In this document: in pieces, positions 60,450 through 64,000 of the stretch | Numbering within the stretch: the first letter of the stretch is position 1 | Layout of the letters: each line of letters starts with the position of its first letter | Source of the DNA: Caprella mutica | Taxonomy: Eukaryota > Arthropoda > Malacostraca > Amphipoda > Caprellidae | Assembly: GCA_947561585.1 (NCBI GenBank) | Contig: CANNZV010000946.1 | Location: forward strand, 124,001 to 188,000 | Reading direction: 5' to 3' | DNA: 64,000 bases | The notes under the pieces: generated by a model | Told to the model about the DNA's origin: nothing | Databases searched by the model: none | What the model saw: the letters and a program-made list of their open reading frames with translations, nothing else | Translations under genes and position numbers: made by a program

Positions 60450-60901
60450 GTGGCCGCAAATTTCGGTCTCGGAATATTCGGTCTAGAAATTTCGTTCTAG
60501 GAATTATAAATGGCCTCTCAACATAAATGACCGTTATGTAGTTTGCTGTCTCCGCTAGTTTGTTATAGTGCGCACTTCATGATCGTTTAATGACCTGACA
60601 GGGTGTTGGGGACAGCAGGTCCACTGATACATCTTATTTAAAAGTTTTATTTATACCTGGGACAGAGTATTCCGAGACCGAAAATTCCGAGATAGATTTT
60701 TCCGCTCAAATCTAACTTTAAATAATTGTTAAAACATGTCAAAATTACTACTGTTGCTTATAATTTTAGAACATTTAATGATGTTATCCGCTTTTAATGA
60801 ATAAACTACACATTTCAGTGCTCATAATTCCAACTTTTTCTATTATTGTTCTTTTTAATACCGAGACCGAATATTCCAAGACCGAAATTTCCTAGAACCC
60901 C
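60450..60901. mobile_element. terminal-array element, GGAAATTTCGGTCTC family, copy 2
   Basis: Ends GTGGCCGCAAATTTCGGTC and, inverted, GGGGTTCTAGGAAATTTCGG. Flanked by TAATACCG (60442-60449 and 60902-60909). 452 bp, same family and size as 20405-20864. Confidence 0.8.
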
Positions 60902-61494
60902 TAATACCGAACTAAAAAACGAAGCTACGGTCACTATGCATTGCCGCACATTCAGATGTTATACTCAAGACTGCTTCCATGAAACTGAAACAATATCATT
61001 GATTCAGAACTAGTATTATAGTACATATCATTCCATCTATATAATAGCCCCTTTGTATGATAATGATTGGATATCTTAGTGACATTGATATGGAGTGTAT
61101 AAAAACTTTTAATAGACTTTTTTGGTCAAACTTTTCAATACAATCTGCCTTCTTGACCGGGTAATGATCACTTATAATAGTACCAACGGTTCAGTTGTGG
61201 AATTCGGTGCAAAAACTTTTCGCAGAGTTCTTTTCAAACCTGTATTTACCATGGACAATTATACATATTACTAGGTACTACTTTCACTGATGTTTCAGAA
61301 GTATTGGCGATTTTATCTACAAAATATCGTTAACGAATTGCTTTACTTCTTTATATAATAACAGTTTCAATAGATTTAGTAGTATATTATTCTTATGGAA
61401 AACGCTAACACAATCATCTAATTCTTTTGACGACTCAAAGGGACTTATTCTTTGTAACTTATTCAGCTTATTCAGTTTCACTGGAATAAATATA

Positions 61495-61736
61495 CACTGA
61501 GAAAAATTACGTGTCATTCTGATACATCACTTGAGTCAAAGCTGGCAAACTCCAATATTCGAGTATCTTTCTTGATAGACTCTACCTGAGTCAATCTGAC
61601 AATGAATTAGGAGCCAATAAGACTTATTTTGGAGTAAAATGTTATGATGAGTCACATTGACTCACATTTTTAGCTTTTTTTTGGACAAATAGAAAACAGA
61701 AAATTTCAATTTTATTTGTCTTGTCGTTTTTCAGTG
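61495..61736. mobile_element. 242 bp CACTG-ended MITE with TGAGTCA motifs
   Basis: Ends CACTGAGAAAAATTACG and, inverted, CACTGAAAAACGACAAG, flanked by TA on both sides. The interior has TGAGTCA or TGACTCA at about 61532, 61587, 61649 and 61658. Ends resemble those of the 3.7 kb element at 36281. Confidence 0.7.
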
Positions 61737-62289
61737 TATTCACTTAACTTGCGATTTATAATACTTTCTTATAATTTTTCTTTAAGGCAATTGAATGTGA
61801 ACTATTCGGTAGTATCAAATATTTTTATAAATTGGTTTGCTCTATTGATTTTATTTATTTATTTGTAATGTAGAATATATAAAGACGCATCATGCAAAAT
61901 TTTCACTTACATCTAATTTCTCGTCAATTCAATGATATATTCCCGAAATACATTACCTCGCTATTGAAAAAATTATCGAGGAACCATCTTAATTTTTTTA
62001 GAATTTTAAATTTTAAATTTTTAAATTTTTTGAAATTTAAAAGGTTATTTCACATTCATATTCGTATGGAAAATACAAGAAATAATACGTTTTAATATTT
62101 TGTAATATCTCGCTATAATTAAATGCTCCTCGATAATGAACCTCCTATATATTGGTTTAGAATAATATTTATATTTTATTACTTCAATAATGGAAATTTA
62201 TGTTCAGTAAGTAAATTAAATGAGGAAGTAACGACAATAATTTCGATTTTTTTCAAGCGATTAATCAGAAGATTACTCAAAAAAATCAT

Positions 62290-62632
62290 ATTTAATGCTT
62301 GATGTAGAGCTGTATTACAACTATAAAAATTATTATAAAAGAGCTGTATCACAGATACATTAATAAATATTGTAGAGTTGTATCACAAATACAGTAGTGG
62401 TTATTTGAAAGCTGTATCAAACATACAGTAATATTTTTTTTTTGATCTGTATCACAGATAGAGTAATAGTTATTGTAGAGCTGTATCACAGATACAGTAA
62501 TATATAATTATTGTAGAGCTGTATCACAGATAGAGTAATAGTTATTGTAGAGCTGTATCACAGATACAGTAATAGTTATTGTAGAGCTGTATCACAGATA
62601 CAGTAATAGTTATTGTAGAACTGTACAGAATC
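62290..62632. repeat. 34 bp array with CTGTATCACAGATACAG palindrome, copy 2
   Basis: About ten units; the last four are nearly identical. Paralogue of 47290-47460, which has fewer units. Confidence 0.85.
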
Positions 62633-62999
62633 AATAACGTAAAATTTTTAGAACTTTCTAAAAGAGACAAACGAAATGAAGGGAATTTTGATTCAAGAAT
62701 GTTTTGTATACTGTTTACAATACTGAATTTTCTTTATGCTGTATACTATTTCCCGAATTTTTTGTATACAGAAGTAAGGCAAAAACTCTTATTTTATTTC
62801 TTCTATTTCACGTATTCTGGATAGAGTAAATCTTGTTCACCCGAAGTGGTAAGTGGTTGGTTTCCGCCATCTTCGGCTCGCCAAATTCTCTTCCGATTCC
62901 CTTTTAGAGGTTTGCAGTGATCAATACACATTGTGTATCAATAAGTACAGTAAACAAGGAGTATCATTTAGATACACTGCACACACTGTATCATTTAGA

Positions 63000-63600
63000 A
63001 AGCTTCCAAACAATGCATCATTTAGATACACCACACACAGGTATCATTTTAACTAAAATACATACAGTGTATCATTTAGACTACTCACAATGTATCCTTA
63101 ACACACATCACACACAGTGTATCATTTGACTAAAGTACACACTATGTATCATTTAGACTACTCACAATGTATCATTTAGAAAAACTACACACATTGTATC
63201 ATTTAGATAAAGTACTCACAATGTATCATTTAGATAAAGTACTCACAATGTATCAGTTAGATAAAGTACTCACAATGTATCATTTAGAAAAACTACACAC
63301 ATTGTATCATTTAGATAAAGTACTCACAATGTATCATTTAGATAAAGTACTCACAATGTATCAGTTAGATAAAGTACTCACAATGTATCATTTAGATAAA
63401 GTACTCACAATGTATCATTTAGATAAAGTACTCACAATGTATCAGTTAGATAAAGTACTCACAATGTATCATTTAGATAAAGTACTCACAATGTATCAGT
63501 TAGATAAAGTACTCACAATGTATCATTTAGATAAACTACACACATTGTATCATTTAGATAAAGTACTCACAATGTATCATTTAGATACACTTCACGCAAT
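63000..63600. repeat. 27 bp minisatellite CACAATGTATCATTTAGATAAAGTACT
   Basis: About 20 units; the first ones are diverged and those after 63160 regular, with alternating CATTTAG and CAGTTAG variants. The unit is a multiple of three, so a 188-codon plus-strand ORF (63167-63733) of MYHLDKVLT repeats results; it has no signal peptide or other sign of being a gene. Confidence 0.85.
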
Positions 63601-63739
63601 AGGTTTACCACATTGCGTTTCATCACTCTTTTCTTCGTCTCTCGGGACTCGGTCACTTCTCAATATTGCTATTCAAGATCTTCTACACAATCCTTGGGGA
63701 CAAAAAGAAGAAGAATACATTCTAATTCCCTAAGGAGCC

Positions 63740-64000
63740 TCATTAAATTGAAACTATTCGATGATCATATTCTATACCGTTCATGACTGTATAGTGTATA
63801 TATTTTATGTATAAATCATAGGATACTCATATGTCAGAAGGTCATAATCAAGAGTCGTGTACGATTGGTAACTAGTACACTAGCTTGTGTTTAGCCATTG
63901 TTAATTCTATTAATATAATGAACTTATGCCCCCTTCACACTTGCGTTTATCAACGCCGCGTTAGAAAAAAGGCACATGGAAATAAGTTTAGCTGCAATTA
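63740..64000. other. window end, no feature seen
   Basis: AT-rich DNA after the array. The string CGTTTATCAACGCCGCGTTAG near 63944 is GC-richer but unassigned. Confidence 0.4.

Larger units (their letters stand above)
60170..63000. repeat. upstream block of gene E, paralogous to 43000-47860
   Basis: See 43000-47860. Divergence is greater than in the 22-41 kb duplication, so this is an older duplication. No gene seen. Confidence 0.75.

Overview
The window is AT-rich animal DNA: split genes with GT/AG introns, many short tandem arrays, and DNA transposons and LTR retroelements throughout. Nothing prokaryotic was seen. The gene type (secreted proteins with a C-type lectin-like domain) and the mariner/Tc1 and LTR elements suggest an invertebrate, perhaps a crustacean; the exact organism cannot be named from the sequence.

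The host genes form one tandem family, all on the minus strand. Five copies are visible. Gene A (3273-4301) has its last exon before the window start. Gene B runs 11862-22097, gene C 27291-29634, broken gene D 34936-40993 and gene E 55218-59216. Intact copies have four coding exons of 328, 108, 201 and about 220 nt, all joined in phase 1, and encode about 285 residues: a signal peptide, a cysteine-containing N-terminal region, then a C-type lectin-like domain split between exons 3 and 4. A box (core GATGTGCGGAATGCAACGCT on the plus strand) lies 100-460 bp upstream of every copy. In four copies it ends in an arthropod-like TCAGT initiator. A splice-acceptor-like CAG sits 4-7 nt before every ATG, so a 5' non-coding exon is likely.

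Layout. 1-3.3 kb: gene A intron 3 with a decayed mariner/Tc1 copy. 4.3-11.8 kb: intergenic DNA full of fold-back elements and minisatellites, with an orphan promoter box at 11.58 kb. 11.9-22.1 kb: gene B, whose 7.9 kb third intron holds a young 5.5 kb LTR element (identical-length 445 bp LTRs, one difference seen) nested in a piggyBac-like MITE. 22-41 kb: a tandem duplication of about 7.5 kb whose junction lies inside exon 1, making gene C a mosaic; the second block is enlarged by a 3.7 kb CACTG-ended transposon that landed beside the exon 3 donor of gene D. 41-55 kb: a mariner/Tc1 element, further terminal-array elements, a 19 bp satellite and a GC-richer pseudogene. 55-64 kb: gene E and upstream DNA paralogous to that of gene D, ending in a 27 bp array.

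Most notable: (1) several unrelated-sequence elements share one design, terminal inverted repeats built from tandem arrays of 14-18 bp units; (2) an LTR element carrying gag and protease plus a membrane segment but no polymerase region; (3) the chimeric and the disrupted lectin genes; (4) the shared promoter box, including an orphan copy.
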